Source: Flavobacteriaceae bacterium
GTDB lineage: Bacteria; Bacteroidota; Bacteroidia; Flavobacteriales; Flavobacteriaceae
NCBI GenBank assembly: GCA_947488595.1
Contig: CANKZI010000007.1
Coordinates: 1-64,000 of the forward strand
Reading direction: 5' to 3'
DNA length: 64,000 bases
In this document: positions 1 to 8,856 of the stretch, piece after piece
Numbering within the stretch: position 1 is the stretch's first letter
Layout: every line of letters begins with the position of its first letter
Program-made: the position numbers and the translations under genes
Notes under the pieces: model-generated
Databases searched by the model: none
Seen by the model: the letters and a program-made list of their open reading frames with translations, nothing else
What the model was told of the DNA's origin: nothing

Positions 1-340
1 AAATGGTTTTTCCGATGTCTTCTTTGGTGATGCCAAGTTCTTTTTCGGTACCCAATTCGATTGGTAAACCGTGAGTGTCCCAACCCGCTTTTCTTTTGAC
101 TTGAAATCCTTTTTGGGTTTTATAACGACAAAAAATATCTTTGATTGCACGTGCCATTACGTGGTGAATACCAGGTAATCCATTGGCTGATGGCGGTCCT
201 TCAAAAAAAACAAAAGGAGGATTGCCTTCGCGAGTGGTTACACTTTTTTCGAATATGGTTTCTTTTTTCCAAAAATCAAGGACTTCTGATGCAACTGTCG
301 GCAAGTCAAGTCCTTTGTATTCAGTGAATTTTGTACTCAT
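1..340 (-). CDS. ileS: Isoleucyl-tRNA synthetase, N-terminal part (cut by window edge)
   Basis: Charges tRNA-Ile with isoleucine in the cytosol (class I aminoacyl-tRNA synthetase). Only about 113 N-terminal residues are present; the gene continues past base 1. The reverse-strand translation begins [16 protein letters not shown] and contains [17 protein letters not shown], the flavobacterial form of the class I HIGH region, followed by [16 protein letters not shown], a segment typical of IleS. The start ATG (complement of 338-340) fits the family N-terminus. recO lies 85 bases upstream on the same strand. The C-terminal editing and anticodon domains cannot be assessed. Confidence 0.95.
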   Translation of the reverse strand, partial: MSTKFTEYKGLDLPTVASEVLDFWKKETIFEKSVTTREGNPPFVFFEGPPSANGLPGIHHVMARAIKDIFCRYKTQKGFQVKRKAGWDTHGLPIELGTEKELGITKEDIGKTI

Positions 341-425
341 TGTATGGTTTTGTAAAATCAATTTGCGAAAGTAATAAATTGTTGGGACAAGTGACGAATT
401 GTCCGTACCAAAATTAAAAATAATA

Positions 426-1151
426 TCAGGCAAAAACTGCTTTTAAAACTTCTACTGATTTTGGTTTTTTGAAGCCGTCAAGATGGATGCTGTAATAATC
501 GATAATAATTCGGAGTAGGATTTGACGTTCGATTACATGAAAGTTTTTTTGTTCATTGTCAAACTTCAAATCAAGTAATTTTTTAAAAAGCTGTGTTTCG
601 TGTTCTGATAATGAACTTATAGCGTGCAAGGGCGAGAATACACCTTCATTCATTTCGAAAAAAGTAAAATCAATTTCCGAAACATCGGGATAAAAACCTA
701 AAAATTTGGTTATTTCAAGCAATAATATAAGATGGAAATTCGCAGTTTCGTTATGATTATCAAGCCATTCTAGTGCACTTTCTATAAAGTAAAAAAGAGG
801 TTCGTTTTTTTCTTCTTCATGAATGGCGTGGTGCAACATTTCGGACAAAAAAAGGACTATCGTACTTTTGATAACATCAGCATGAATAGTGCGAAATGGA
901 GTTGCAATTTTTATTTCTTTAAAATGTTCTAAAGTGCCTTTGTTTTTATGCACAGCTTCGATTTCCAGTATTGATAATGGCTGAAAGTATGCCATTTTTG
1001 GGCCACCGCTTCGCGAGGATTTTCGCGAGGAAAAAGCATCACGAACAAAATACGACTTCAAACCGTCGGATTGCGTAAAACATTTGACAATTAGGCTTTT
1101 CTCTTGGAATTTGAGTGTTGATATTACAATTGCTTTGGTTTTTATAAGCAT
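426..1151 (-). CDS. recO: DNA repair protein RecO
   Basis: RecO helps load RecA onto SSB-coated single-stranded DNA with RecR in the RecFOR gap-repair pathway. The 241-residue protein has the family N-terminus ([26 protein letters not shown], an OB-fold start with the E-x-S-x-I-V-K pattern), followed by an all-helical region and no membrane segments. Length matches the family (about 230-250). The usual C-terminal zinc-finger cysteines are not evident, which is common in this phylum. It lies upstream of ileS on the same strand and may be cotranscribed with it. Confidence 0.92.
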   Translation of the reverse strand: MLIKTKAIVISTLKFQEKSLIVKCFTQSDGLKSYFVRDAFSSRKSSRSGGPKMAYFQPLSILEIEAVHKNKGTLEHFKEIKIATPFRTIHADVIKSTIVLFLSEMLHHAIHEEEKNEPLFYFIESALEWLDNHNETANFHLILLLEITKFLGFYPDVSEIDFTFFEMNEGVFSPLHAISSLSEHETQLFKKLLDLKFDNEQKNFHVIERQILLRIIIDYYSIHLDGFKKPKSVEVLKAVFA

Positions 1152-1576
1152 AAATCGGGTAAAAATTTAAAAGTCAAAAAGTTTAAAGCATAAGCAATAA
1201 CCAAAAGTATTTTAAAATCTGCTTATTTCATTTTTTTTTTAGATTTTATAAAAACGACACTAAGTTGTGCTTGTAGGTATTTGTAGTTGATTTTGACTTA
1301 AAACGAAAATACTTTTGTAAAACCATAAAGAAAATGCTAAATATTGAAATTAGCAAAAGATTCTTATCTAAGTAGTTATTAAAATTGCGTTTAGACCCTA
1401 AAAAAGCGAATTGCTATAAAATAAAAAAGGTGAAATGTTACTCTCACCTTTTTTGCCCCAAATCTACCATAAATTTAACCTACTAATTCCATGGTGAAGC
1501 AAAAGTAATATCACTTTAATAATTCGCCAATTATTTTAGATGAAATACCATTAAAAACGTTGTATAGCTTTTTTTG
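1152..1576. other. Intergenic region between recO and purF
   Basis: 425 bases without a convincing gene. It is AT-rich, with only very short reading frames and no tRNA-like fold. The one clear element is the hairpin at 1423-1454, which terminates the leftward purF transcript. The half nearest recO should hold that gene's promoter, but I see no good TTG/TAnnTTTG pair reading leftward. Confidence 0.6.
1423..1454 (-). terminator. Rho-independent terminator after purF
   Basis: A perfect 11-bp inverted repeat (AAAAAAGGTGA at 1423-1433, TCACCTTTTTT at 1444-1454) with a 10-base loop. Read on the minus strand it ends in a T-run, placing it about 120 bases beyond the purF stop. Confidence 0.85.
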
Positions 1577-3475
1577 TTAATAAGCTCTGGCATCTTTTCC
1601 TTCATAAAAATTCATGAATGCGCGATTAACCACTCTGTTGCCGCCTGCTGTTGGATAGTCTCCAGTAAAGTACCAATCTCCCAAATTTTTAGGGCAAGCG
1701 ATGTGTAAATTTTCGACGGTCTGAAAGATGATTTTTATATTGGCTTTTATTTCTGGCGAACTCAACATTTCGGCAATTTTATCAGACACTTCTTGTGGTT
1801 CAAAAGGCGCGTATATTTCGGTTACGTAATTGATTACATCGCTGTCTTTTATATGCTCTTGGGCTTTGCACTTGGCATAAACATCAGCGACAATATGGTA
1901 TAAGTTCCTTTCTTTTAACAAAGCTAATGCGGCACGAAACGCGACTAAACCTTCGAGTTTCGCCATATCAATACCGTAACAATCTGGGTATCGAATTTGT
2001 GGTGCCGAAGATACAATGATGATGCTTTTTGGTTTCAAACGGTCCATCATTTTGATGATACTCATTTTTAAAGTTGTTCCACGCACAATACTATCATCGA
2101 TGATAACCAAATTATCTTCTGGTTTAATTACACCATAAGTAACGTCATACACATGGGCAACCAAATCGTCTCGACTGCTGTCTTCGGTAATAAAAGTGCG
2201 CAGTTTAGCATCTTTAATGGCTACTTTCTCGGTTCTGATTTTAACGGAAAGCAATTCCTGTAGCGACTCTTTTGTAAGTGTATCGCGATTTTCTAATATA
2301 TAATTGTTTTTTCTTTGGTTCAAAAAATCTTGAGCCGCTTCGACAATACCGTAGAAAGAAGTTTCTGCTGTATTTGGAATATACGAAAACACCGTATGGT
2401 CAGTATCGTTGTCGATGGCTTCTAAGACTGCTGGAAGAATTAACTTTCCTAGATTTTTTCGTTCTTGGTATATTTCGGCATCGCTTCCTCTTGAAAAATA
2501 AATTCTTTCGAAAGAACAGGCTTTTTTTACGGTTGGAGTAATAATCTGTTCTTGTGTAACTTTTCCGTTTTTCTTAATGATTAAAGCGTGTCCGGGTTGT
2601 AATTCTTGTACTTTTTCAAAATCTACATTAAAAACAGTTTGAATTACAGGACGTTCCGAGGCGACCACGACAATTTCGTCGTCTTCATAAAAGTAGGCGG
2701 GTCGAATTCCGGCAGGATCACGAAACACAAACGCATCACCATGACCAAATAATCCGGCCATTGCATAACCGCCATCCCATCCTTTTGAAGCGCGACGAAG
2801 GATTTTTTCGATTTCTAGTTTTTCAGCAATTATAGGTGAAGCCTCCCTTTTCGACAAACCATTATTCTTGCATTCTAAATACAAATCGGTAACCTCGTCG
2901 TCTAAAAAATGACCGATTTTTTCCATGACAGTAACGGTGTCTGCCATTTCTTTTGGATGTTGACCCAACTCGACCAAGCTGTTAAAAAGTTCGGTAACAT
3001 TGGTCATGTTAAAATTACCAGCAACGATGAGATTGCGGTGCATCCAATTGTTTTGACGCAAAAAAGGATGCACACTTTCGATGCTGTTTTTACCAAAAGT
3101 ACCATAGCGAACATGGCCTAAAAACAATTCTCCTATGTAGGGAATTTTCTTTTTTTGAAGTGCTACATTATCAGCATATTCAGGATGTGCGGCCATTTCA
3201 TCGTTAATGCGCTCATTGATTTGAGCAAAAACGTCCTGAATGGGTTGCGCATCGGTAGAACGCACACGACTGATGTACCTTTCACCAGGTTCGACATCTA
3301 ATTTTATAGACGCAAAACCGGCACCATCTTGTCCACGGTTGTGCTGTTTTTCCATCAAGAGATACATTTTTTGAATGCCATAAAAAGCGGAGCCGTATTT
3401 TTCTTTATAAAATTCGAGTGGTTTTTTTAATCTCAAAAGGGCAATGCCACATTCGTGTTTGATGCTGTCGCTCAT
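1577..3475 (-). CDS. purF: Amidophosphoribosyltransferase (long Bacteroidota form)
   Basis: Catalyses the first committed step of purine synthesis: PRPP plus glutamine to 5-phosphoribosylamine. The 632 residues contain an N-terminal class II glutaminase domain: candidate nucleophile Cys9 in HECGIALL, RGQDGAG at 47-53 and HVRYGTFG at 121-128. A phosphoribosyltransferase domain follows, with the PRPP loop VIIDDSIVRGTTL at 457-469. Cys9 rather than Cys2 implies removal of an 8-residue propeptide, as known for Bacillus-type PurF. At 632 residues it is well over 100 longer than classical PurF (about 470-510), with extra sequence in the glutaminase half and at the C-terminus. purN lies nearby on the same strand, so two purine genes sit close together here. 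Confidence 0.93.
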   Translation of the reverse strand: MSDSIKHECGIALLRLKKPLEFYKEKYGSAFYGIQKMYLLMEKQHNRGQDGAGFASIKLDVEPGERYISRVRSTDAQPIQDVFAQINERINDEMAAHPEYADNVALQKKKIPYIGELFLGHVRYGTFGKNSIESVHPFLRQNNWMHRNLIVAGNFNMTNVTELFNSLVELGQHPKEMADTVTVMEKIGHFLDDEVTDLYLECKNNGLSKREASPIIAEKLEIEKILRRASKGWDGGYAMAGLFGHGDAFVFRDPAGIRPAYFYEDDEIVVVASERPVIQTVFNVDFEKVQELQPGHALIIKKNGKVTQEQIITPTVKKACSFERIYFSRGSDAEIYQERKNLGKLILPAVLEAIDNDTDHTVFSYIPNTAETSFYGIVEAAQDFLNQRKNNYILENRDTLTKESLQELLSVKIRTEKVAIKDAKLRTFITEDSSRDDLVAHVYDVTYGVIKPEDNLVIIDDSIVRGTTLKMSIIKMMDRLKPKSIIIVSSAPQIRYPDCYGIDMAKLEGLVAFRAALALLKERNLYHIVADVYAKCKAQEHIKDSDVINYVTEIYAPFEPQEVSDKIAEMLSSPEIKANIKIIFQTVENLHIACPKNLGDWYFTGDYPTAGGNRVVNRAFMNFYEGKDARAY

Positions 3476-3545
3476 TATTATTGTAGTTAGTTGTGTAAAT
3501 ATTTAACTCAGAAATTTAATTTGGCATTAAAATTTTACAAAAAAA

Positions 3546-3567
3546 ATGCCCCGAGATTTCGAGGCAT
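3546..3567 (-). terminator. Terminator between the PfkB kinase gene and purF
   Basis: ATGCC (3546-3550) pairs with GGCAT (3563-3567), continued by one mismatch and two further pairs around a 6-base loop. On the minus strand it is followed by a T-run (complement of 3540-3546). It sits just beyond the kinase stop and upstream of purF, so purF probably has its own transcript. Confidence 0.75.
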
Positions 3568-3574
3568 AAATTTA

Positions 3575-4498
3575 TTACAATTCTATATCAAACTGTGTTA
3601 AGGATTTGAATTGTTTCAATCGTGACACCACTTCTTGTTTTTTTAAAGTTTGCATTCTTTCGGTTCCAAATTTTTCGACACAAAAAGAAGCCAAATTTGA
3701 GCCATAAATTACAGCGTTTTTCATGTTTTTAAAAGAAATATTTTCGCTTTGCGTAAGGTAACCCGAAAATCCTCCGGCAAAAGTATCGCCTGCGCCAGTT
3801 GGATCAAAAACTTCTTCTAATGGCAAAGCAGGTGCAAAAAACACCTCTGTGTTATGAAACAAAAGTGCGCCGTGTTCTCCTTTTTTGATTACCACATATT
3901 TTGGTCCCATGGTATGGATTTTTGCAGCTGCTTTTACTAAAGAATATTCGCCTGACAATTGACGTGCTTCTTCGTCATTAATAGTGATAACGTCAACACG
4001 TTTTATCACGTCCAAAAGTTCAGGCAAAGCACAATCCATCCAAAAATTCATGGTATCCAAAACCACAAGTTTGGGTTGGGTTGTCATTTGGTCCAAAACA
4101 CTACTTTGTACTAAAGGGTGCAAGTTGCCTAGCATTACAATATCTGAATTTGTGAAATTTTGTGGCACTTTGGGTTGAAAATCTGCCAAAACATTCAATT
4201 CGGTTGCCAAAGTATCTCTCGAATTCAAATCGTTGTGATAACGCCCGCTCCAAAAGAAAGTTTTGCCGCCTGGAACAACTTCGATTCCTGAAATATCAAT
4301 GTTACTATCGGTTAGTAAATTGAGGTATTCTTGTGGAAAATCGTCACCAACTACCGAAACAATAGCCGATTGAAGGCTAAAATGCGAAGCAGAAAGTCCG
4401 ATATAAGTTGCGGCACCGCCTAAAATTTTATCTGTTTTTCCAAAAGGAGTTTCAATAGCGTCGAAAGCAACCGTCCCAACTATCAATAATTTATTCAT
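3575..4498 (-). CDS. PfkB/ribokinase-family carbohydrate kinase
   Basis: A 307-residue member of the ribokinase/PfkB fold, phosphorylating a sugar or nucleoside hydroxyl with ATP. The family signature near the C-terminus is clear: DPTGAGDTFAGGFSGYL contains the catalytic Asp and anion-hole GAGD. The N-terminal GGAATYIGLSAS matches PfkB signature 1. Exact substrate cannot be read from the sequence; adenosine/ribose-type kinases are the nearest kind. It lies between purF and rnhA/purN, so a nucleoside or ribose substrate is plausible, but this is inference from context. A TTG-N20-TACCTTTG promoter lies just upstream (4522-4552). Confidence 0.88.
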   Translation of the reverse strand: MNKLLIVGTVAFDAIETPFGKTDKILGGAATYIGLSASHFSLQSAIVSVVGDDFPQEYLNLLTDSNIDISGIEVVPGGKTFFWSGRYHNDLNSRDTLATELNVLADFQPKVPQNFTNSDIVMLGNLHPLVQSSVLDQMTTQPKLVVLDTMNFWMDCALPELLDVIKRVDVITINDEEARQLSGEYSLVKAAAKIHTMGPKYVVIKKGEHGALLFHNTEVFFAPALPLEEVFDPTGAGDTFAGGFSGYLTQSENISFKNMKNAVIYGSNLASFCVEKFGTERMQTLKKQEVVSRLKQFKSLTQFDIEL

Positions 4499-4521
4499 TG
4501 TTTGAATTTCAAATTAAGGCG

Positions 4522-4552
4522 CAAAGGTAGTTTATAAGTTGCAGAGTTGCAA
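4522..4552 (-). promoter_or_regulatory. Bacteroidota-type promoter for the PfkB kinase
   Basis: Minus strand: -7 box TACCTTTG (complement of 4522-4529) and -33 TTG (complement of 4550-4552), 20 bases apart. This matches the flavobacterial TTG-N17-20-TAnnTTTG consensus. The kinase start codon is 23 bases downstream. Confidence 0.65.
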
Positions 4553-4583
4553 GTAAAGTCTGGTTGCTAACAGTCTGTATAAA

Positions 4584-5063
4584 TTAAAGTAGCTTTTTCA
4601 TTTCGTCTTCATAAAAAGCATCAATTGATAAATTTGGCAAACCGGATGCATAAACCGCTAATTCGTCGCAACGTTCATTCTGCGGATGATTGTTATGCCC
4701 TTTAATCCATTTGAAATCGACTTTGTGTTTTCGGTAAATTTGTAAAAAACGTTGCCATAAATCCGCATTTTTTCTTCCGGCAAATGCCTTTCGTTCCCAA
4801 CCTAAAACCCATTTTTTTTCAACAGCATCCACCACATATTTTGAATCTGAAATTACCAGAACCTTGGTGTTTGGATTTTTAAGTTTTTCGAGTCCTACAA
4901 TCACAGCCAGCAACTCCATTCTATTGTTGGTGGTCAATCGAAAACCCTCATAAAATTCTTTTTTAAATGCAGTTCCAACCATTTCCATAACAACGCCATA
5001 ACCGCCGTTTCCGGGATTTCCCTTCGCAGCGCCGTCGGTATAAATATGTACTTGGTGACTCAT
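4584..5063 (-). CDS. rnhA: Ribonuclease HI
   Basis: Degrades the RNA strand of RNA-DNA hybrids (R-loops, primers). The 159 residues match the usual bacterial length (about 155). Metal-binding carboxylates are in recognisable places: Asp in HIYTDGAAKGNPGNGGYG, Glu in NNRMELLAVIVGL, Asp in VISDSKYV, and a final Asp in NERCDELA after the conserved His of the KGHNNH loop. The basic protrusion KKWVLGWERKAF is present, as in E. coli RNase HI. It is followed by the PfkB kinase and preceded by purN, all on the minus strand. Confidence 0.96.
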   Translation of the reverse strand: MSHQVHIYTDGAAKGNPGNGGYGVVMEMVGTAFKKEFYEGFRLTTNNRMELLAVIVGLEKLKNPNTKVLVISDSKYVVDAVEKKWVLGWERKAFAGRKNADLWQRFLQIYRKHKVDFKWIKGHNNHPQNERCDELAVYASGLPNLSIDAFYEDEMKKLL

Positions 5064-5088
5064 TTTAAGTTTTTAGATTTTTAGAATG

Positions 5089-5670
5089 TTAGATTTCTTG
5101 AACTATCGAATCATCTAATAATCGCTCAATTACTTGGGGAAAATTTGCTAGTTCTAATTGATGAATTTTTGCTGCGATGGCTTCCGCAGAAGCGCAATCA
5201 TCAATAGCAATATTTTTTTGAAAAATCAATCCGCCTTCATCATAATGTTCATTTACATAATGGATAGAAATTCCAGTTGTTGCTTCTTTATTGTCAAGAA
5301 CCGCTTGATGTACGTGCATGCCATACATTCCCTTGCCGCCATATTTGGGCAAAAGTGCAGGATGAATGTTGATTATTTTATGTGGATACGCTTTAATAAT
5401 TGCAGCGGGAAACTTTAATAAAAATCCAGCCAAAACAATCAAATCTGCTTGATAATAATGCAGTTTTTCGGATATTTTTGTCGTGTTTAAATCATCCTTT
5501 GCGAAAATAGTAGTAGGCACATTAAGCTTGTTGGCTTTTTCCAAAACCTTGGCTTGGGGATTATTGCAAAAAACAGCCACAACTTTGGCAATTGGATTGT
5601 TGCTAAAGTAGAGAATAATATTTTCGGTATTTGTACCTGAACCAGAAGCAAACACTACAATTTTTTTCAT
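5089..5670 (-). CDS. purN: Phosphoribosylglycinamide formyltransferase
   Basis: Transfers formyl from 10-formyl-THF to GAR, the third step of purine synthesis. The protein starts MKKIVVFASGSGTNTENI, where GSGTN is the phosphate-binding loop. INIHPALLPKYGGKGMYG carries the catalytic Asn/His segment, and the family Asp follows in NEHYDEGGLI. An upstream in-frame ATG would add 8 residues, but MKKIVVFASGSG matches the family N-terminus, so I use 5670. Length 193 is normal. Divergent from acpP, an arrangement common in Bacteroidota. Confidence 0.94.
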   Translation of the reverse strand: MKKIVVFASGSGTNTENIILYFSNNPIAKVVAVFCNNPQAKVLEKANKLNVPTTIFAKDDLNTTKISEKLHYYQADLIVLAGFLLKFPAAIIKAYPHKIINIHPALLPKYGGKGMYGMHVHQAVLDNKEATTGISIHYVNEHYDEGGLIFQKNIAIDDCASAEAIAAKIHQLELANFPQVIERLLDDSIVQEI

Positions 5671-5785
5671 TTGTACATCAATTTGACACAACAAAAAAAA
5701 GAATAATAAATGATAATAAACGTATTTGGGTCGGCTTTGTTGATTTTTTTTTCTAATTTAGTGGTCATATTTATTAACTAAAGTG

Positions 5786-5814
5786 TTGTTTTAAAATAAA
5801 GTTTTTTATTTTTG
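5786..5814 (+). promoter_or_regulatory. acpP promoter
   Basis: TTG at 5786-5788 and TATTTTTG at 5807-5814 are separated by 18 bases, an excellent match to the flavobacterial -33/-7 consensus. The start codon of acpP is 31 bases downstream of the -7 box. Confidence 0.7.
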
Positions 5815-5844
5815 CCAACAAATTAAATTTTAAAATCAAAGATT

Positions 5845-6081
5845 ATGTCAGACATTGCATCAAGAGTAAAAGCGATTATCGTAGACAAACTAGGCGTTGA
5901 CGAAAACGAAGTTGTAACAGAAGCAAGCTTCACAAATGATTTAGGAGCTGATTCATTAGACACTGTTGAGCTTATTATGGAGTTCGAAAAAGAATTTGAC
6001 ATTCAAATTCCAGACGATCAAGCAGAAAACATTGCTACTGTTGGTCAAGCTATTTCTTACATCGAAGAAGCAAAAAAATAA
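5845..6081 (+). CDS. acpP: Acyl carrier protein
   Basis: A 78-residue acidic four-helix carrier that holds growing fatty-acyl chains on a 4'-phosphopantetheine arm. The attachment Ser is Ser37 in [15 protein letters not shown], the hallmark DSL motif. Length and acidity are typical. It precedes fabF, with its own promoter upstream and a terminator hairpin immediately after, so acpP can be expressed as a short abundant transcript separately from fabF. Confidence 0.98.
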   Translation: MSDIASRVKAIIVDKLGVDENEVVTEASFTNDLGADSLDTVELIMEFEKEFDIQIPDDQAENIATVGQAISYIEEAKK

Positions 6082-6089
6082 TACATTTT

Positions 6090-6119
6090 ACACCCGTTTA
6101 CCGCTAAAGTAACGGGTGT
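6090..6119 (+). terminator. Terminator after acpP
   Basis: ACACCCGTT (6090-6098) pairs perfectly with AACGGGTGT (6111-6119); with one bulged T the stem extends further inward. A T-rich tract (TATTATTTTTT) follows. Confidence 0.8.
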
Positions 6120-6173
6120 TATTATTTTTTAATTTAAATTACAGATTGGTAAACAATCTATTGATAATATTTG

Positions 6174-6222
6174 TAATACCTATGTCTTTTTATGAAACCC
6201 ATAGAAGCTAGCATAGGTATTA
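6174..6222 (+). promoter_or_regulatory. Stem-loop in the fabF leader
   Basis: A perfect 11-bp inverted repeat (TAATACCTATG at 6174-6184, CATAGGTATTA at 6212-6222) encloses a 27-base loop, ending 33 bases before the fabF start codon. It is not followed by a strong T-run, so it looks more like a leader structure or operator than a terminator. The loop contains CCCATAG, which could compete for the same pairing. No known riboswitch is recognised. Confidence 0.45.
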
Positions 6223-6255
6223 TTTGTTTAGATTCAAAACTATAAATTTTTACGT

Positions 6256-7509
6256 ATGGTATTAAAGAGAGTTGTTGTAACGGGTTTAGGCGCACTTACT
6301 CCTATTGGAAATTCTATTGAAGCCTATTGGAATGCTTTGATAACTGGCGTTAGTGGCGCAGCTCCTATAACGTATTACGATACAGAAAAACACAAAACAA
6401 AATTTGCCTGCGAAATCAAAAACTTCAATATCGAAGATTATATGGACCGCAAAGAATCTCGCAGATTAGACAAATTTGCCCATTATGCCATAGCAGCAAG
6501 TGATGAAGCCATTAAAGACGCCGGTTTGACAAATGATAATGTCGACAAATACAGGGTTGGTGTTATTTGGGGAGCCGGAATTGGTGGCCTAGAAACCTTT
6601 CAAGAGGAAGTAATGTATTATGCCAAAGGGGATGGGACACCAAGATTTAACCCGTTTTTTATACCAAAAATGATTGCCGATATTGCTCCTGCTCATATTT
6701 CGATGCGCAATGGTTATATGGGTCCTAATTATACAACAGTTTCTGCTTGTGCTTCATCGGCAAACGCGCTGATCGATGCATTTAATTACATTCGTTTAGG
6801 AATGTGCGATGTCATTATTTCGGGCGGTTCAGAAGCCGCTGTAACCATTGCTGGAATGGGCGGATTTAATTCGATGCATGCTTTGTCAACGCGAAATGAA
6901 AGTCCCGAAACCGCATCAAGACCTTTTGACGCCACTCGTGATGGATTTGTTTTAGGTGAAGGTGCTGGCGCTTTGGTTTTAGAAGAATATGAACATGCAA
7001 AAGCACGTGGTGCTAAAATATATTGTGAAGTTGGCGGTGGCGGAATGTCTTCGGATGCTTATCACTTAACAGCGCCACATCCAGAAGGAATTGGCGTTAT
7101 AGCTGTAATGAAAAATACGTTACGAGATGCTGGACTAAATCCAGAAGATGTAGATCACATCAATACGCACGGAACTTCAACTCCACTGGGTGATGTTGCA
7201 GAACTCAAAGCCATTAGTGCCGTTTTTGGCGCACATGCAAAAAATATAAATATCAATTCGACAAAATCGATGACTGGCCATTTGTTAGGCGCTGCCGGTG
7301 CTATCGAAGCTATAGCGTCAATTTTAGCCATGAAATACAGTTTGGTTCCTCCAACAATAAACCATACTGTGGTTGACGAAAATATTGATCCTTCCTTAAA
7401 TTTAACGCTCAACGTTCCACAAAAAAGAGAAGTTAATGTTGCCATGAGTAACACATTTGGTTTTGGTGGACATAATGCTTGCGTGTTGTTTAAAAAACTA
7501 CAAGATTAA
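6256..7509 (+). CDS. fabF: 3-oxoacyl-ACP synthase II (KAS II)
   Basis: Condenses malonyl-ACP with acyl-ACP in fatty-acid elongation. The 417 residues have the complete KAS catalytic set: Cys165 in TVSACASSANAL, His305 in NTHGTSTPLGD, Lys336 in NSTKSMTGHLLG and His341. The C-terminal glycine-rich NTFGFGGHNACV is also present. The N-terminus RVVVTGLGALTPIGN is that of FabF. It follows acpP after a terminator and a 136-base leader with a stem-loop. rnc starts 6 bases after its stop, so fabF and rnc are almost certainly cotranscribed. Confidence 0.97.
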   Translation: MVLKRVVVTGLGALTPIGNSIEAYWNALITGVSGAAPITYYDTEKHKTKFACEIKNFNIEDYMDRKESRRLDKFAHYAIAASDEAIKDAGLTNDNVDKYRVGVIWGAGIGGLETFQEEVMYYAKGDGTPRFNPFFIPKMIADIAPAHISMRNGYMGPNYTTVSACASSANALIDAFNYIRLGMCDVIISGGSEAAVTIAGMGGFNSMHALSTRNESPETASRPFDATRDGFVLGEGAGALVLEEYEHAKARGAKIYCEVGGGGMSSDAYHLTAPHPEGIGVIAVMKNTLRDAGLNPEDVDHINTHGTSTPLGDVAELKAISAVFGAHAKNININSTKSMTGHLLGAAGAIEAIASILAMKYSLVPPTINHTVVDENIDPSLNLTLNVPQKREVNVAMSNTFGFGGHNACVLFKKLQD

Positions 7510-7515
7510 TTTCAG

Positions 7516-8256
7516 ATGCGTTTATTCAATAAAATATTTTCGAAATCCCGTCTTGATGAGAACGGGATTTTTTTTATAGAAATCAAAAAAATATTAGGTT
7601 TTAAACCCAAAAACATCAACAGTTACGAAAAAGCATTTACACACCGATCTTCGAACAAACTTGATTTAAAAGGCAATCCTATTAGCTATGAAAGGTTAGA
7701 GTTTTTGGGTGATGCGATGTTGAGTGCGGTTATTGCCGCACATCTTTTTAACAAAGTTCCATCTGGTGATGAAGGCTATCTTACAAAAATGCGTTCTAAA
7801 ATTGTGAGTCGCGAACATCTTAATGAACTAGGACGTGATCTAAATTTAATTCGATTTGTTGAAAGTAAAGTGGCACCACAACATTTTGGCGAAAACATCC
7901 ACGGCAATATTTTTGAAGCACTTGTTGGCGCCATTTATTTGGATTTAGGCTATTCTTTTTGTGAAAAATTTATCCAAAAAAGAGTCATCGAACCTTATGT
8001 CGACATCGCCAAATTGGAAGGCAAAGTAATCAGTTATAAAAGTTTGGTGATAGAATGGTGTCAAAAAGAAAAAAGAACTTTTAACTATGATGTTTTTGAA
8101 GACAATGGGATTGATGGCGAACGTTTATTTGGCGTCAAATTAAGTATCGACAACAAAATTATTGCCAAAGCCAGAGCAACATCTAAAAAGAAAGCCGAAG
8201 AAAAAGCATCTCAAAGGGCTTATTTTGCGTTTCAAGAAAAAATTAACAATAAGTAA
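7516..8256 (+). CDS. rnc: Ribonuclease III
   Basis: Cleaves double-stranded RNA, maturing rRNA precursors. The 246-residue protein has the RNase III signature ERLEFLGDAMLS, the second acidic cluster NIFEALVGAIYLDLGY, and a C-terminal double-stranded-RNA-binding domain ending in KARATSKKKAEEKASQRAYFAF. The acpP-fabF-rnc order is conserved in Bacteroidota. An N-terminal extension of about 25 residues before the catalytic domain is usual in this phylum. Confidence 0.96.
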   Translation: MRLFNKIFSKSRLDENGIFFIEIKKILGFKPKNINSYEKAFTHRSSNKLDLKGNPISYERLEFLGDAMLSAVIAAHLFNKVPSGDEGYLTKMRSKIVSREHLNELGRDLNLIRFVESKVAPQHFGENIHGNIFEALVGAIYLDLGYSFCEKFIQKRVIEPYVDIAKLEGKVISYKSLVIEWCQKEKRTFNYDVFEDNGIDGERLFGVKLSIDNKIIAKARATSKKKAEEKASQRAYFAFQEKINNK

Positions 8257-8368
8257 ATACATTTCTGTAAAACTATAACGTTTTCGTTGATAAATAATCG
8301 TTAAGTCAATGGTTTAAGGATTTTTTATGATTTAGAAATAGTATCTTTACTGCTTATTTTGATTCGGT

Positions 8369-8851
8369 ATGGCCATTCATAAGTTGCATTTTGATGAATT
8401 TGATGAAGTTGATTATGACCTCATCGCCATTCATACTTCGCTAGAAGATTATCGATTGGCTTATTTTATCAATCAAAATCTACCTATTGTTTTATATAAA
8501 AGTAAAGACGAAATCGAAATTGCGATTAAAGAAGGAATAACCCATTTTTCGAGGTACGTTTTTGAAGATGTGAAACACGAAGTTACTTGGAATCTTATTC
8601 AAAACAAAAACGAAGTGACCTTTCAAAAAAAAGACAACAATCAAAATTTATTTGCCAATACAAGTCTGGAGATTGCGACCAAAGTATATCTTTTGCCAGA
8701 ATTTAAAAAAGTTGATTATTTTTTGAAGATAGAAAACACTTCGCAATCTATAACATCCATTACAAATAATATGAATACAATTGATCGTATATCAGCTGTT
8801 TATAGTGTTGATAGCCGCAAAATAAAATCAAAAAACAATTTAATTTTTTAA
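8369..8851 (+). CDS. IPExxxVDY family protein
   Basis: A 160-residue soluble protein of unknown function, recognised by the motif LPEFKKVDYFLKI near residues 112-124, which defines the Bacteroidota IPExxxVDY family. The N-terminus (FDEFDEVDYDLIAIHTSLEDYRLAYFIN) is also typical. There is no signal peptide or membrane segment. It lies between rnc and pyk, 5 bases before pyk, an order widely conserved in flavobacteria. No biochemical role can be stated; its conserved position suggests it is cotranscribed with pyk. Confidence 0.85.
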   Translation: MAIHKLHFDEFDEVDYDLIAIHTSLEDYRLAYFINQNLPIVLYKSKDEIEIAIKEGITHFSRYVFEDVKHEVTWNLIQNKNEVTFQKKDNNQNLFANTSLEIATKVYLLPEFKKVDYFLKIENTSQSITSITNNMNTIDRISAVYSVDSRKIKSKNNLIF

Positions 8852-8856
8852 TCCAC

